Assembly: GCA_963724495.1 (NCBI GenBank)
Contig: CAVRUZ010000002.1
Location: 248,001 to 312,000, forward strand
Length of the DNA: 64,000 bases
Origin: CAVRUZ01 sp963724495
GTDB lineage: Bacteria; Actinomycetota; Actinomycetes; Propionibacteriales; DAIQRJ01
Direction of reading: 5' to 3'
Shown piece after piece: positions 43,569-52,315 of the stretch; the stretch's first letter is position 1; every line of letters begins with the position of its first letter. The notes below the pieces were generated by a model that saw only the letters and a program-made list of their open reading frames with translations, was not told the DNA's origin and ran no database searches. The position numbers and the translations under genes are program-made.

Positions 43569-44093
43569 GTGACCATCGGTGTGTGCCCGGGTTCGTTCGA
43601 TCCGGTGACCAACGGACATCGCGACGTCATCGCCCGGGCGGCGGGCCTGTTCGACACCCTGATCGTGGTCGCGGTGACCAACCCCAACAAGCCCGGCCGC
43701 TTCGGCCTGACCGAGCGGCTCGCGCTGCTGGAGGAGGCCTGCGCCGACATCACCGCCGATGCGCAGGCACACGGGCGGCACCTGGAGTTCGCCTCGGCCG
43801 ACGGCCTGCTCGCCGACTTCTGCCGCGACGTGGGCGCCGCCGCCCTGGTCAAGGGCCTGCGCTCGGGTGCCGACTTCGAGTACGAGCGCTCCTTCGCCGC
43901 GATGAACGCGCATCTCGCCGGCGTCGATACCCTCTTCCTCGCGGCCTCCCCGGCCTACAGCTATCTGTCCTCCAGCCTCGTGTTCGAAGTCAGCAAGCTC
44001 GGGGGCGACGTATCGGAGTTCGTGCCGCCCAACGTGCTGGCGGCGCTGCGGGAACGCCACGGTGCCGACCGCCGACGAGAGGACGCTGGATGA
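43569..44093 (+). CDS. coaD: Phosphopantetheine adenylyltransferase
   Basis: 174 residues from the GTG at 43569; a GTG three codons upstream is possible. VCPGSFDPVTNGHRDVIARA contains the TxGH-type nucleotidyltransferase motif, KGLRSGADFEYERSFAAMNAHL the substrate-binding region, and PAYSYLSSSLVFEVSKLGGDVSEFVPPNV the ISSTxVR-like segment. It makes dephospho-CoA from 4'-phosphopantetheine and ATP. The stop overlaps the next gene by ATGA. Confidence 0.95.
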   Translation: MTIGVCPGSFDPVTNGHRDVIARAAGLFDTLIVVAVTNPNKPGRFGLTERLALLEEACADITADAQAHGRHLEFASADGLLADFCRDVGAAALVKGLRSGADFEYERSFAAMNAHLAGVDTLFLAASPAYSYLSSSLVFEVSKLGGDVSEFVPPNVLAALRERHGADRRREDAG

Positions 44094-44671
44094 CCGCCGA
44101 CGAGGGCAGTTCGCCCGCTCCCCGCGACGCGAGCCCGAGCGCGGGCACCCACCGGGTGACCCGCGGCCAGGCCCTCGCGGACGCGACGGCGCTGTTGCAT
44201 GCGATCCGCGAGCGGGTCGGAGCCGCCCGCCCGCTGCCGATGTCGGGCTCGGTGATGGTGCACAAGAAGGAGATCCTCGACGAGCTCGACCGCCTGGCGA
44301 GCGCCCTGCCGATCGCGTACGACGAGGCCCGGCAGGTGCTCGACGAGCGCGACTCCCTGATCGACGAGGGCCGCGCCGAGGCCGCCCGCCTCGTCGCCCG
44401 CGCCGAGGTCGAACGGACCCAGCGGGTGCACGAGCACGATCTGCACAAGGACGCGTCCGAGGCGGCCGAGTCGCTGGTGGGAGCCGCGCACGGCGCCGCC
44501 GACCAGGCCCGCAGCGATGTCGACGACTACATCGACCGCCGGCTGGCGCAGCTGGAAGTGACGCTCACCCGCACGCTCTCCCAGGTGTCGGCCGGGCGCC
44601 GGCACCTGGACTCCGGCGAGGCAGGCGCGGTGGCGCGCGCCCTCGGCGAGCTGCACGACAGCGACAGCTAG
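44090..44671 (+). CDS. DivIVA/cell-division-initiation-like coiled-coil protein
   Basis: 193 residues. After a variable N-terminus, PMSGSVMVHKKEILDELDRLASALP resembles the DivIVA-like region, followed by a long, charged coiled coil (about residues 75-185) rich in Ala, Glu and Arg. The position between coaD and DUF177 is that of mycobacterial Rv2927c, a DivIVA-like protein whose function is not settled. Start and coaD stop overlap (ATGA), suggesting translational coupling. Probably cytoplasmic or membrane-associated through its partners. Confidence 0.85.
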   Translation: MTADEGSSPAPRDASPSAGTHRVTRGQALADATALLHAIRERVGAARPLPMSGSVMVHKKEILDELDRLASALPIAYDEARQVLDERDSLIDEGRAEAARLVARAEVERTQRVHEHDLHKDASEAAESLVGAAHGAADQARSDVDDYIDRRLAQLEVTLTRTLSQVSAGRRHLDSGEAGAVARALGELHDSDS

Positions 44672-44886
44672 GCCTGTCCTGCGCAGAAGTGGCCACCAGA
44701 ATCGGGATCAGGGCCACGATCGGACCTGAGGGCGATCTGGCGGCCACAAGTGCCCGCGTCGGGCACGGTGACCGCATCCGCAAAGGTTGGGGTCGGACCC
44801 TGCCGCTGTTGTAAGCTGCGCAGTCGGCCCGGGACTGTTCGTCCAGGGCCGTGGTCATGGCGGGCAGGTCGAAGGAGGCAGGCGCA

Positions 44887-45492
44887 GTGTCTAGGCCTCA
44901 CCGGTCCGCCGATCGGGTCGCTCACCGCGAGCACTCCGGCCCGTGGGTTCTCGACGTCCGTGCGTTGTCACGGCAGCCGGGTCACCTGCGGCGGGTCAGC
45001 CTCGACGTCGAGGCTCCCGACGACCTCGGCACGGAGATCATCACGGCAACGCCCGGCAGCCCGGTCCATCTCGACCTGCGGCTGGAGACCGTCGCCGAGG
45101 GGATCGTCGCGACCGGGACCGTCTCGGCGGAGTTCGCGGGGGAGTGCGTGCGCTGCCTGGCCCCGTTGGCGCTCACCGAGACCGCCGACTTCCAGGAGCT
45201 CTACGTCTACCCCGAGAGCGACGCGGAGGACGACGAGGCCTTCCGGTTGTCGGGTGACGACCTCGACCTCGAGCCGGCGGTGCGGGACGCGCTGGTGCTG
45301 GACCTGCCGTTCCAGCCGTTGTGCCGGCCGGACTGCCCAGGGTTGTGCGTGGAGTGCGGGTTCCCCTTCGCCGAGGATCCCGGGCACCACCACGATGACG
45401 CGGTCGACCCACGGTGGGCCGCCCTGCAGGTGCTCACCGACGAGCAGGCACACACCGGCGAGAGCGAGACGCGAGACCGCCCGACCCGTTGA
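44887..45492 (+). CDS. DUF177 (YceD-like) protein
   Basis: 201 residues from the GTG at 44887, which follows AAGGAGG by nine bases. PWVLDVRALSRQPGHLRRV, GECVRCLAPL, and the C-terminal CRPDCPGLCVECGFPF give the Cys pattern of the DUF177 family (YceD, Rv2926c). YceD is linked to 23S rRNA and L32 function in E. coli and plants, and the gene precedes rpmF almost universally. The role is therefore probably in ribosome assembly. Confidence 0.93.
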   Translation: MSRPHRSADRVAHREHSGPWVLDVRALSRQPGHLRRVSLDVEAPDDLGTEIITATPGSPVHLDLRLETVAEGIVATGTVSAEFAGECVRCLAPLALTETADFQELYVYPESDAEDDEAFRLSGDDLDLEPAVRDALVLDLPFQPLCRPDCPGLCVECGFPFAEDPGHHHDDAVDPRWAALQVLTDEQAHTGESETRDRPTR

Positions 45493-45583
45493 CCGCAATG
45501 TCTGTCGCCAGCCGGCGGACATGGACAGCGGCCGACAGCAACGACAGCAACCGAGCAGGACCGATAACCGAGGAGTACCGGCC

Positions 45584-45775
45584 GTGGCCGTTCCGAAGCG
45601 CAAGATGTCGCGCAGCAACACCCGTCACCGTCGCAGCCAGTGGAAGGCCACCGCGCCCACGCTGGTCACCTGCGTGAACCCGGCCTGCCGCGCACAGCAC
45701 CTGCCCCACCGGGTCTGCCCGTCGTGCGGCCAGTACGGCCCCCGTGGGCAGCGCCGTCAGGTACTCGACGTCTGA
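45584..45775 (+). CDS. rpmF: 50S ribosomal protein L32
   Basis: 63 residues from a GTG with GAGGAG upstream. VPKRKMSRSNTRHRRSQWKA is the L32 N-terminus. The zinc ribbon is formed by CVNPAC and CPSCG, so this is the zinc-containing paralogue, matching the C+ L28 in this window. It follows DUF177 by 91 bases. Confidence 0.96.
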   Translation: MAVPKRKMSRSNTRHRRSQWKATAPTLVTCVNPACRAQHLPHRVCPSCGQYGPRGQRRQVLDV

Positions 45776-45796
45776 GTCCGACCGTGCACCGACCGT

Positions 45797-45816
45797 CCGC
45801 CGCCTGTGAGCGGCGG
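45797..45816 (+). terminator. Short hairpin after rpmF
   Basis: CCGCCGC (45797-45803) and GCGGCGG (45810-45816) form a 7-bp stem with a 6-base loop, 21 bases after rpmF and before rnc. No T tract; a weak terminator or a processing site is possible. Confidence 0.35.
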
Positions 45817-45917
45817 CACCGGCGCGCGCGAGTCCGTCCGCGGGCCAGTCGTCCGACCGCTGCCTGCGTCCTGACCATGCAGCCGGTTCGATCCGTAGTC
45901 CCGAGCCGGATGCCGTC

Positions 45918-46643
45918 GTGACCGGAGCAGCCGGCAGCGACCGGGAGGCGCTGCTCGACGTCCTTGGCGTTCGCCTGACCGATCCCGCCCTCACGCTGGC
46001 GCTCACCCACCGCAGCTTCGCCTACGAGAACGGTGGCCTGCCCACCAACGAGCGGCTGGAGTTCCTCGGCGACGCCGTACTCGGGCTGGTCGTCACCAAC
46101 GAGCTGTACCACCGGTTCCCCGACGTCGGCGAGGGCCGGCTGGCCAAGCTCCGGGCGGCTGTGGTGAACATGCGGGCGCTTGCTGACGTGGCCCGCACGC
46201 TCGGCCTCGGCGACCACCTGCTGCTGGGACGCGGCGAAGAGACCACCGGTGGCAGGAACAAGAGCTCGATCCTGGCCGACACCATGGAGGCGGTGATCGG
46301 CGCGTGCTACCTCGAGCTCGGGCTCACCACCACCGCCGACGTCATCCTCCGGCTGATCGAGCCGCAACTGCACCAGGCCCTGTCGCTGGGTGCCGGTCTG
46401 GACTGGAAGACGAGCCTGCAGGAGAGCACGTCGCGGTACGCGCTCGGAGCGCCGCACTACCGGATCCTCGAGAGCGGCCCCGACCATGCCAAGCAGTTCA
46501 TCGCCGAGGTGGTGGTAGGCGACGAGGTCATCGGGCGAGGCTCGGGTGCGTCGAAGAAGGTCGCCGAGCAGATCGCCGCCCAGCAGGCCTGGGAGCACCT
46601 CGACGGCGTCCGGGGAGCCGGGCGGGTCGGGCCGGCACTCTGA
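45918..46643 (+). CDS. rnc: Ribonuclease III
   Basis: 241 residues. The catalytic signature NERLEFLGDAVLGLVVTN lies near residue 44, the second acidic site in LADTMEAVIGACYLELG near 115, and the C-terminal dsRNA-binding domain runs from about 160 (DWKTSLQESTSRYALGAPHYRI) to the conserved ASKKVAEQIAAQQAW. The enzyme cuts double-stranded RNA in rRNA maturation and mRNA turnover. mutM, normally next, is here displaced by an ABC transporter pair. Confidence 0.96.
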   Translation: MTGAAGSDREALLDVLGVRLTDPALTLALTHRSFAYENGGLPTNERLEFLGDAVLGLVVTNELYHRFPDVGEGRLAKLRAAVVNMRALADVARTLGLGDHLLLGRGEETTGGRNKSSILADTMEAVIGACYLELGLTTTADVILRLIEPQLHQALSLGAGLDWKTSLQESTSRYALGAPHYRILESGPDHAKQFIAEVVVGDEVIGRGSGASKKVAEQIAAQQAWEHLDGVRGAGRVGPAL

Positions 46644-46821
46644 CGGGTCGAGGCCGAAACGGCTTGACACCCTGGGGGTGACCTGGTGGGCTTCGAACGC
46701 GTGTTCGTGCCGACAGCGGAGTCGCTCGCACTGTCCGCCTCTTCTGATCTCATTGCCGGAGAACGCCACGATCGGCCCACGCCCGGCCGTCCCCATTGAC
46801 TGACGCTTCGCTAGGAGCACC

Positions 46822-48699
46822 GTGACATCGCCTGCGCCCGACGTGCTCCCGCCGACCGGCGCGGCCGGCGGACCCGAGCGCGGCGGCGAGTTCCTCGTGT
46901 CCGGCAGCGCCGTCCACGACCGCACGTCGCCCTCTCGGTGGCTGTGGTCGCACGCCCGCCGGCTCGGCTGGCTGCCCGCTCTGTACGTGCTCGCGACGCT
47001 GGCGGCCAACGTCACCAACTCGATGATTCCCGGCTACACCGGGCAGGCGTTCGACAAGATCACCGGCGGCCAGAGTGAGAAGCTCGCGACGCTGACGCAG
47101 ATCTCGCTGGCCCTGTTGATGATCGTCGTGCTCCGCGGCCTCTGCGACGGCGTCGGGCGGGTGGCGGTCGAGGTCGGTGCCCAGCGCATGGTGCGCGAGT
47201 GCCGGCTCGAGGTGTTCACCAACCTGCTGGGCAAGAGCCAGACCTTCCACAACCGGCAGCGGGTCGGCGACCTGATGGCCCGGGCGACCAACGACGTCCG
47301 CCAGATCGGCTGGATGATCTCGCCCGGACTCGACCTCATCGTCGACTCGATGATCGCCCTCGTGGTGCCCCTGGTCTTCATCGCCTTCATCGACGTGCGG
47401 CTGCTGGTGACGCCCGTGGTGTTCGCGGTGCTGTTCTTCTTCGCCCTGCGCTACTACATGCACAAGCTCAGCCCGGTCTCCACGGCGATGCGGGAGACCT
47501 TCGGCGAGATGAACGCCGGCCTGAACGAGGCGGTGCGCGGGATCGAGGTGATCAAGGCCGCCGGCCAGGAGGTCACCGAGCGGCTCACCTTCAACCGCCG
47601 CGCGCGGGCCAACCGCGACCAGGCGGTCCGGCAGGGAGTCGTGCAGGCCTGGTACCTGCCGACGTTGCTGCTCGCGCTGGCCACGGCGGCCGCCCTCGTC
47701 CAGGGCGTCCTGCTGGTCCGAGCGGGCGAGCTCTCGGTCGGCGGGCTCATCGCCTACCTGGGGCTGATCAGCCAGCTGCAGTTCCCCACCGGCATCTCGA
47801 CCTTCTCGTTCTCGATGGTGCAGATGGGTCTTGCCGGCGCCCGTCGGGTGCTGGAACTCATGACCGAGGAGGACCACCAGGTCGCGTCGGCGAACACCGG
47901 TGCCGACCACAAGATCACCGGTGCGCTGGCCTTCGACCGGGTCACGTTCTCCTACGGCGGCGCACCGGTCCTGCGCAACCTCAGCTTCGCGATCGATCCA
48001 GGGCAGACCGTCGCGATCGTGGGGGAGACCGGTGCGGGCAAGTCCACGTTGGCCAAACTGGTGAACCGCACCTACGACCCGACGTCTGGTGCCATCCGCA
48101 TCGACGGGATCGACATCCGCGACTTCCGGCTCGACTCGCTGCGCTCGCAGATCTCCACGATCGAACAGGACATCACGCTTTTCTCGCGCTCGGTGGCCGA
48201 GAACATCGCCTTCGGTCGCGGCGGGCGGGCCACGCGCGACGAGGTCGAGGAGGCGGCCAAGGGTGCCGCTGCCCACGACTTCATCCTGGAGCTGCCCGAC
48301 GGCTACGACACGGTGATCGGCGAGCGCGGGGTCACGCTGTCGGGTGGCCAGCGCCAGCGGCTCGCGATCGCCCGGGCGCTGCTCACCGACCCGGCGATCC
48401 TCATCCTCGACGACTCGACCTCGGCCATCGACTCCAACACCGAGGACCAGATCGCCCGGGCGATCCGGCGCGTGCTGATGAACCGCACCACGCTGCTCAT
48501 CACCCACCGGCTCTCGCAGATCCGGTCCGCCGACACGGTGCTGCTGATCCGCCGCGGCGAACTCATCGACGCCGGGGGACACCACGACCTGCTCGACCGG
48601 TCGCCCTTGTACCGCAGGATCTTCGCGCACTACGACGAAGTGCCCGAGGCGTCACAGGTGGCCCTTCCTTCTGCCCTGCTCGACGGAGGGCAGCTCTGA
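46822..48699 (+). CDS. ABC exporter subunit with degenerate ATP site
   Basis: 625 residues: an N-terminal six-helix ABC membrane domain (residues 40-340) and a nucleotide-binding domain. Walker A is GETGAGKST near residue 400, the signature is LSGGQRQRLAIARALL, and Walker B ends ILILDDSTSAID, with Asp in place of the catalytic Glu. This is what is seen in the degenerate-site subunit of heterodimeric exporters such as TM287/288. The next gene overlaps by one base and supplies the partner. Substrate unknown (lipid, peptide or drug). Confidence 0.92.
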   Translation: MTSPAPDVLPPTGAAGGPERGGEFLVSGSAVHDRTSPSRWLWSHARRLGWLPALYVLATLAANVTNSMIPGYTGQAFDKITGGQSEKLATLTQISLALLMIVVLRGLCDGVGRVAVEVGAQRMVRECRLEVFTNLLGKSQTFHNRQRVGDLMARATNDVRQIGWMISPGLDLIVDSMIALVVPLVFIAFIDVRLLVTPVVFAVLFFFALRYYMHKLSPVSTAMRETFGEMNAGLNEAVRGIEVIKAAGQEVTERLTFNRRARANRDQAVRQGVVQAWYLPTLLLALATAAALVQGVLLVRAGELSVGGLIAYLGLISQLQFPTGISTFSFSMVQMGLAGARRVLELMTEEDHQVASANTGADHKITGALAFDRVTFSYGGAPVLRNLSFAIDPGQTVAIVGETGAGKSTLAKLVNRTYDPTSGAIRIDGIDIRDFRLDSLRSQISTIEQDITLFSRSVAENIAFGRGGRATRDEVEEAAKGAAAHDFILELPDGYDTVIGERGVTLSGGQRQRLAIARALLTDPAILILDDSTSAIDSNTEDQIARAIRRVLMNRTTLLITHRLSQIRSADTVLLIRRGELIDAGGHHDLLDRSPLYRRIFAHYDEVPEASQVALPSALLDGGQL

Positions 48700-50504
48700 T
48701 GGGCTTCATCATGGAAGGGCTCGACGCCGAGGACTACGACCGCACCTACGGCGACCGGACGCTGTTCGTCCGCGTCCTCGCCTACTTCCGGCCAGCCCTG
48801 CCGTGGATGTGTCTGGTGGCGGTGACGATCGTGCTCGGCTCGGTGGCCGGGATGCTCACGCCGGTGTTGCTGAGCTGGGGGATCGACGAACTGCTGGGGA
48901 CGGCTGCGAACAGCGTGCTCGTCGCGCTCACGGCTGGGGTGCTCGCCGCGGGCGTTCTGCTGTGGCTGTTCGGCTTCGTCCGCCAGATCATCACGGCTCG
49001 CGTGGTGGCCGGCGTTGTCCTGAAGCTGCGAGAGGACGCCTTCGACGCGGTCATGCGCCGGGACATGTCGTTCTACGACACGAACCCCACCGGCAAGGTC
49101 GTGTCCCGCGTCACCAGCGACACCGACGACTTCGCCAACGTGGTCTCGCTGACGATGAACCTCATCAGTCAGTTGCTGCTCGTGGTGATCATCACCGTGC
49201 TGCTGTTCACGCGGAACTGGCAGCTGGCGCTGGTCGCTGTCGGCATCACGCCGCTGTTTGTCTTGATGTCGTTGGGATTCCGGCGAATCGCGCGCGACAC
49301 CACCCGGCAGGCCCAGCGGTCGACGGCCACGGTGAACTCCCGCATCCAGGAGGCGATGAACGGCATCTCGGTGGCGAAGAACTTCCGCCAGGAGCAGGCT
49401 CTCTACGACGACTTCGTCCCGATCAACCACCAGGCATACGCGGTGACGCTCCGCCAGGGCCTGGTCTTCGCCGGGATCTTCCCCGCGCTGTTCCTCGTTG
49501 CAGGATTGGGCACCGTCCTCCTGGTCTACATCGGAGGTCGCCTCGTGATCTCCGGTGAGATCACGGCAGGGGAGTGGTTCCTGTTCTTCCAGAGCGTCGC
49601 ACTGTTCTGGATGCCGATGACCTCGATCGCCTCGTTCTGGTCGCAGTTCCAGCAGGGTCTCGGCGCCGCGGAGCGCATCTTCGCGCTGATCGACGCGACG
49701 CCCGAGGTCGTGCAGGAGCGCGAGGACGACCCCGGCCGGCTCCAGGGCCGCATCACGTTCGAGAACGTCGACTTCGCCTACACCGCCGACCGGCCCGTCC
49801 TCTCGGGCTTCAGCATGGAGATACCCGCCGGCGAGACCCTCGCGATCGTCGGCCACACCGGTGCGGGCAAGTCCACGCTCGGCCGGCTGATCTGCCGGTT
49901 CTACGAGTTCCAGGGCGGCCGGCTCCTCCTCGACGGCACCGACATCCGCACGTTCGACCTGCCGGCCTACCGACGGCAGCTGGGCGTCGTCCCCCAGGTG
50001 CCGTTCCTGTTCTCCGGGACCGTGGCCGACAACATCCGCTACCCGGTGCCGGAGGCGTCCGACCAGCAGGTGGCCGACGCGGCCCGGGCGGTCGGCGGCG
50101 GCGACTGGGTGGAGGCGCTGCCCGACGGCCTCGACTCCGACGTCGGCGAGTACGGCCGCTCGCTGTCGATGGGCCAGCGCCAGCTCGTCGCGCTCGCGCG
50201 GATCCTGGTCGCCGACCCGGCGGTGGTGATCCTCGACGAGGCGACCGCAAGTGTCGACCCGCTCACCGAGGCGCAGATCTCCGAGGGCCTCGACATCGTG
50301 CTGGCCGACCGGACGTCGATCGTGATCGCGCACCGGCTGTCGACCATCGAGCACGCCGACCGGATCATCGTGCTCGACCACGGCCGGATCGTGGAGCAGG
50401 GCACGCACGCCGGGCTGCTCAGTGCCGACGGCGCCTACGCCGACGTCTACAACTCCTACTTCCGGCACCAGTCGCCGAACTACGTGCCCGCCGGGATCGA
50501 CTAG
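48699..50504 (+). CDS. ABC exporter subunit with consensus catalytic Glu
   Basis: 601 residues, starting within the stop of the previous gene (TGATG). It has six membrane helices, including FRPALPWMCLVAVTIVLG, then an NBD with Walker A GHTGAGKST near residue 385, a changed signature LSMGQRQLVALARIL and Walker B VVILDEATASVD with the normal Glu. Its variant signature faces the degenerate site of the partner, while the partner's LSGGQ completes the active site here. So the two almost certainly form a heterodimer. Confidence 0.92.
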   Translation: MGFIMEGLDAEDYDRTYGDRTLFVRVLAYFRPALPWMCLVAVTIVLGSVAGMLTPVLLSWGIDELLGTAANSVLVALTAGVLAAGVLLWLFGFVRQIITARVVAGVVLKLREDAFDAVMRRDMSFYDTNPTGKVVSRVTSDTDDFANVVSLTMNLISQLLLVVIITVLLFTRNWQLALVAVGITPLFVLMSLGFRRIARDTTRQAQRSTATVNSRIQEAMNGISVAKNFRQEQALYDDFVPINHQAYAVTLRQGLVFAGIFPALFLVAGLGTVLLVYIGGRLVISGEITAGEWFLFFQSVALFWMPMTSIASFWSQFQQGLGAAERIFALIDATPEVVQEREDDPGRLQGRITFENVDFAYTADRPVLSGFSMEIPAGETLAIVGHTGAGKSTLGRLICRFYEFQGGRLLLDGTDIRTFDLPAYRRQLGVVPQVPFLFSGTVADNIRYPVPEASDQQVADAARAVGGGDWVEALPDGLDSDVGEYGRSLSMGQRQLVALARILVADPAVVILDEATASVDPLTEAQISEGLDIVLADRTSIVIAHRLSTIEHADRIIVLDHGRIVEQGTHAGLLSADGAYADVYNSYFRHQSPNYVPAGID

Positions 50505-50509
50505 CCCAC

Positions 50510-50566
50510 CGAGTGGGCGCGAACCGGGGTTATGGCGCCCGCATAACCCCGGAATGCGCCCACTCG
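50510..50566. repeat. Nested 57-bp palindrome after the ABC exporter operon
   Basis: Outer arms CGAGTGGGCGC (50510-50520) and GCGCCCACTCG (50556-50566) enclose inner arms CCGGGGTTATG (50524-50534) and CATAACCCCGG (50542-50552) around a 7-base centre. Both pairs are perfect 11-bp matches. It begins six bases after the exporter stop and ends 25 bases before mutM. It could be a terminator, but the nested form is also typical of dispersed REP-like sequences. Confidence 0.75.
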
Positions 50567-50591
50567 ACGCTGGACGTGCAACGCTCTCGCC

Positions 50592-51455
50592 GTGCCGGAG
50601 CTGCCCGAGGTCGAGACCGTGCGCCGCGGCCTCGCCGGACAGCTCGCCGGCCGGACGATCTCGTCGGTGCAGGTGCTGCACCCGCGGGCCACCCGGCGGC
50701 AGCATCCGGACTCCGACTTCGTCACCGGCGTCGCCGGGCGCGCGGTCGAGGACGTTCGGCGTCGGGGTAAGTACCTCTGGCTGGCCCTGGACTCCGGCGA
50801 CGCGGTGATCGCGCATCTCGGCATGAGCGGGCAGTTCCGCTTCGTCGAGCCGGAAACGCCGCCGCATCCGCACCTACGGATCCGGCTCCTGCTGGCGCCC
50901 GAACCGGGACGGCAGGCCACCGAGTGCTGGTTCCTCGACCAGCGCACCTTCGGCGGCATGCAGCTGAGCGCCGGCGGCGCGTCGTTGCCCGCGGAGATCG
51001 CGCACATCGGCCGCGACCTCCTCGACCCGGAGTTCGACCGTGATGCCGTGGTGCGGCGGATCCGCCGCAAGCAGGTCGGGATCAAGCGCGTCCTGCTCGA
51101 CCAGACCGTCACATCGGGCATCGGCAACATCTACGCCGACGAGGCGCTCTGGCGCGCCCGGCTGCACTTCGCCCGGGCCGCAGATCGACTCGGCCGGCCA
51201 GCCGTCCGCGGGCTGCTGGATGCCGTCGGAGAGGTGTTCGCCGATGCGCTGGCCGCCGGCGGCACGTCCTTCGACTCCCTCTACGTGGACGTCAACGGCG
51301 AGTCCGGCTACTTCGACCGCTCGCTCGCCGTCTACGGCCAGACCGGGCGGCCCTGCCCGCGCTGCGGCGCACCGATCGTGCGGACGGCATTCATGAACCG
51401 GTCGTCGCACCACTGCCCGCGCTGTCAGCCGACGCCACGGCAACCGCGGTGGTGA
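50592..51455 (+). CDS. mutM: Formamidopyrimidine-DNA glycosylase
   Basis: 287 residues, GTG start. PELPEVETVRRGLAGQLAG supplies the catalytic Pro2 and Glu3; RRGKYLWLALDSGDAVIAHLGMSGQ near residue 57 and GIGNIYADEALWRARLH near 175 are family blocks. The C-terminal zinc finger is CPRCGAPIVRTAFMNRSSHHCPRCQ-like, with four Cys. It removes 8-oxoguanine and ring-opened purines from DNA. In related genomes smc follows closely; here two extra genes intervene. Confidence 0.96.
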   Translation: MPELPEVETVRRGLAGQLAGRTISSVQVLHPRATRRQHPDSDFVTGVAGRAVEDVRRRGKYLWLALDSGDAVIAHLGMSGQFRFVEPETPPHPHLRIRLLLAPEPGRQATECWFLDQRTFGGMQLSAGGASLPAEIAHIGRDLLDPEFDRDAVVRRIRRKQVGIKRVLLDQTVTSGIGNIYADEALWRARLHFARAADRLGRPAVRGLLDAVGEVFADALAAGGTSFDSLYVDVNGESGYFDRSLAVYGQTGRPCPRCGAPIVRTAFMNRSSHHCPRCQPTPRQPRW

Positions 51456-51530
51456 GAGTCCGAAGGCCGGGATGGGGGACCGGGACCGACGTCGATATGG
51501 TGACCGCCACAAACCCCTGAGGGAGCCTTG

Positions 51531-52292
51531 GTGCGTCGTCACGAGTTCCTGGCCGGTCTGCACCGAGTCGTCCAGCCCCGTCGCTACATCGAGATCGGGG
51601 TGAACAGGGGCGCGTCGATGCGGCTCTCGCGAGCCCAGAGCATCGGCGTCGATCCTGCCTACAACGTGGTGAACGAGATCCGCTGCGACCTGCACCTCGC
51701 GCGCGTGTCCTCGGACGAGTTCTTCGCGCGTGACGACGCACTCGGCCACCTGGACGAGCCCAATGTGGACCTCGCGTTCATCGACGGGTTGCACTTCTCC
51801 GAGTTCGCCCTGCGCGACTTCATCAACATCGAGAAGATCTGCCTCCCGACGAGCGTCGTGGTCATCGACGACTCCAACCCGCGCCGGATCTCCGAGGCAG
51901 CGCGGTACCGCATCACCACCTTGTGGGCCGGCGACGTGTACAAGGTCGTGCAGGTCCTGCGCGAACACCGGCCCGACCTCACGGTCCTCGAGGTCGGCAC
52001 ATCGGGCACCGGGGTCGCGATGATTCTCGGGGTCGACGCCGCCAGCCGCGTGCTGCATCAGGTCTACGACGAGATCGCCGTCGGTCTGTGCACGCCTGAT
52101 CCGCAGGCGGTTCCGCGGGACGTCATCGACCGCAGCCGCTCGGTCGAGCCCAAGCGGCTGCTGGCCAGCAACTACTGGGCGAGGCTTCGGGCGGTCCGCG
52201 AGCAGCGACCCGACACCGGGGCCGTGCGGAGACTGATCGACGAGTCCAACCTGCCGACGGTCCCGCGGAGCGCAGCTTCGGCGACCGGCTGA
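51531..52292 (+). CDS. Class I SAM-dependent methyltransferase-like protein
   Basis: 253 residues from a GTG (a TTG one codon upstream is possible), with GAGGGAG seven bases before. YIEIGVNRGASMRLSRA matches SAM motif I of the Methyltransf_24 group, SIGVDPAYNV the second strand, and NVDLAFIDGLHFSEFALRDF the DGxH-type segment usual in sugar- or cell-wall-related methyltransferases. VVVIDDSNPRR follows. Substrate unknown. It is convergent with a hypothetical gene and lies between mutM and smc, an unusual location. Confidence 0.75.
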   Translation: MRRHEFLAGLHRVVQPRRYIEIGVNRGASMRLSRAQSIGVDPAYNVVNEIRCDLHLARVSSDEFFARDDALGHLDEPNVDLAFIDGLHFSEFALRDFINIEKICLPTSVVVIDDSNPRRISEAARYRITTLWAGDVYKVVQVLREHRPDLTVLEVGTSGTGVAMILGVDAASRVLHQVYDEIAVGLCTPDPQAVPRDVIDRSRSVEPKRLLASNYWARLRAVREQRPDTGAVRRLIDESNLPTVPRSAASATG

Positions 52293-52315
52293 CCAACAGG
52301 TCACCCGACGAGGCG

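Noticed and set aside
46663..46668. TTGACA as a -35 element before the ABC exporter genes
   Set aside because: At the right spacing the -10 position reads TGGGCT, which is not a convincing match.
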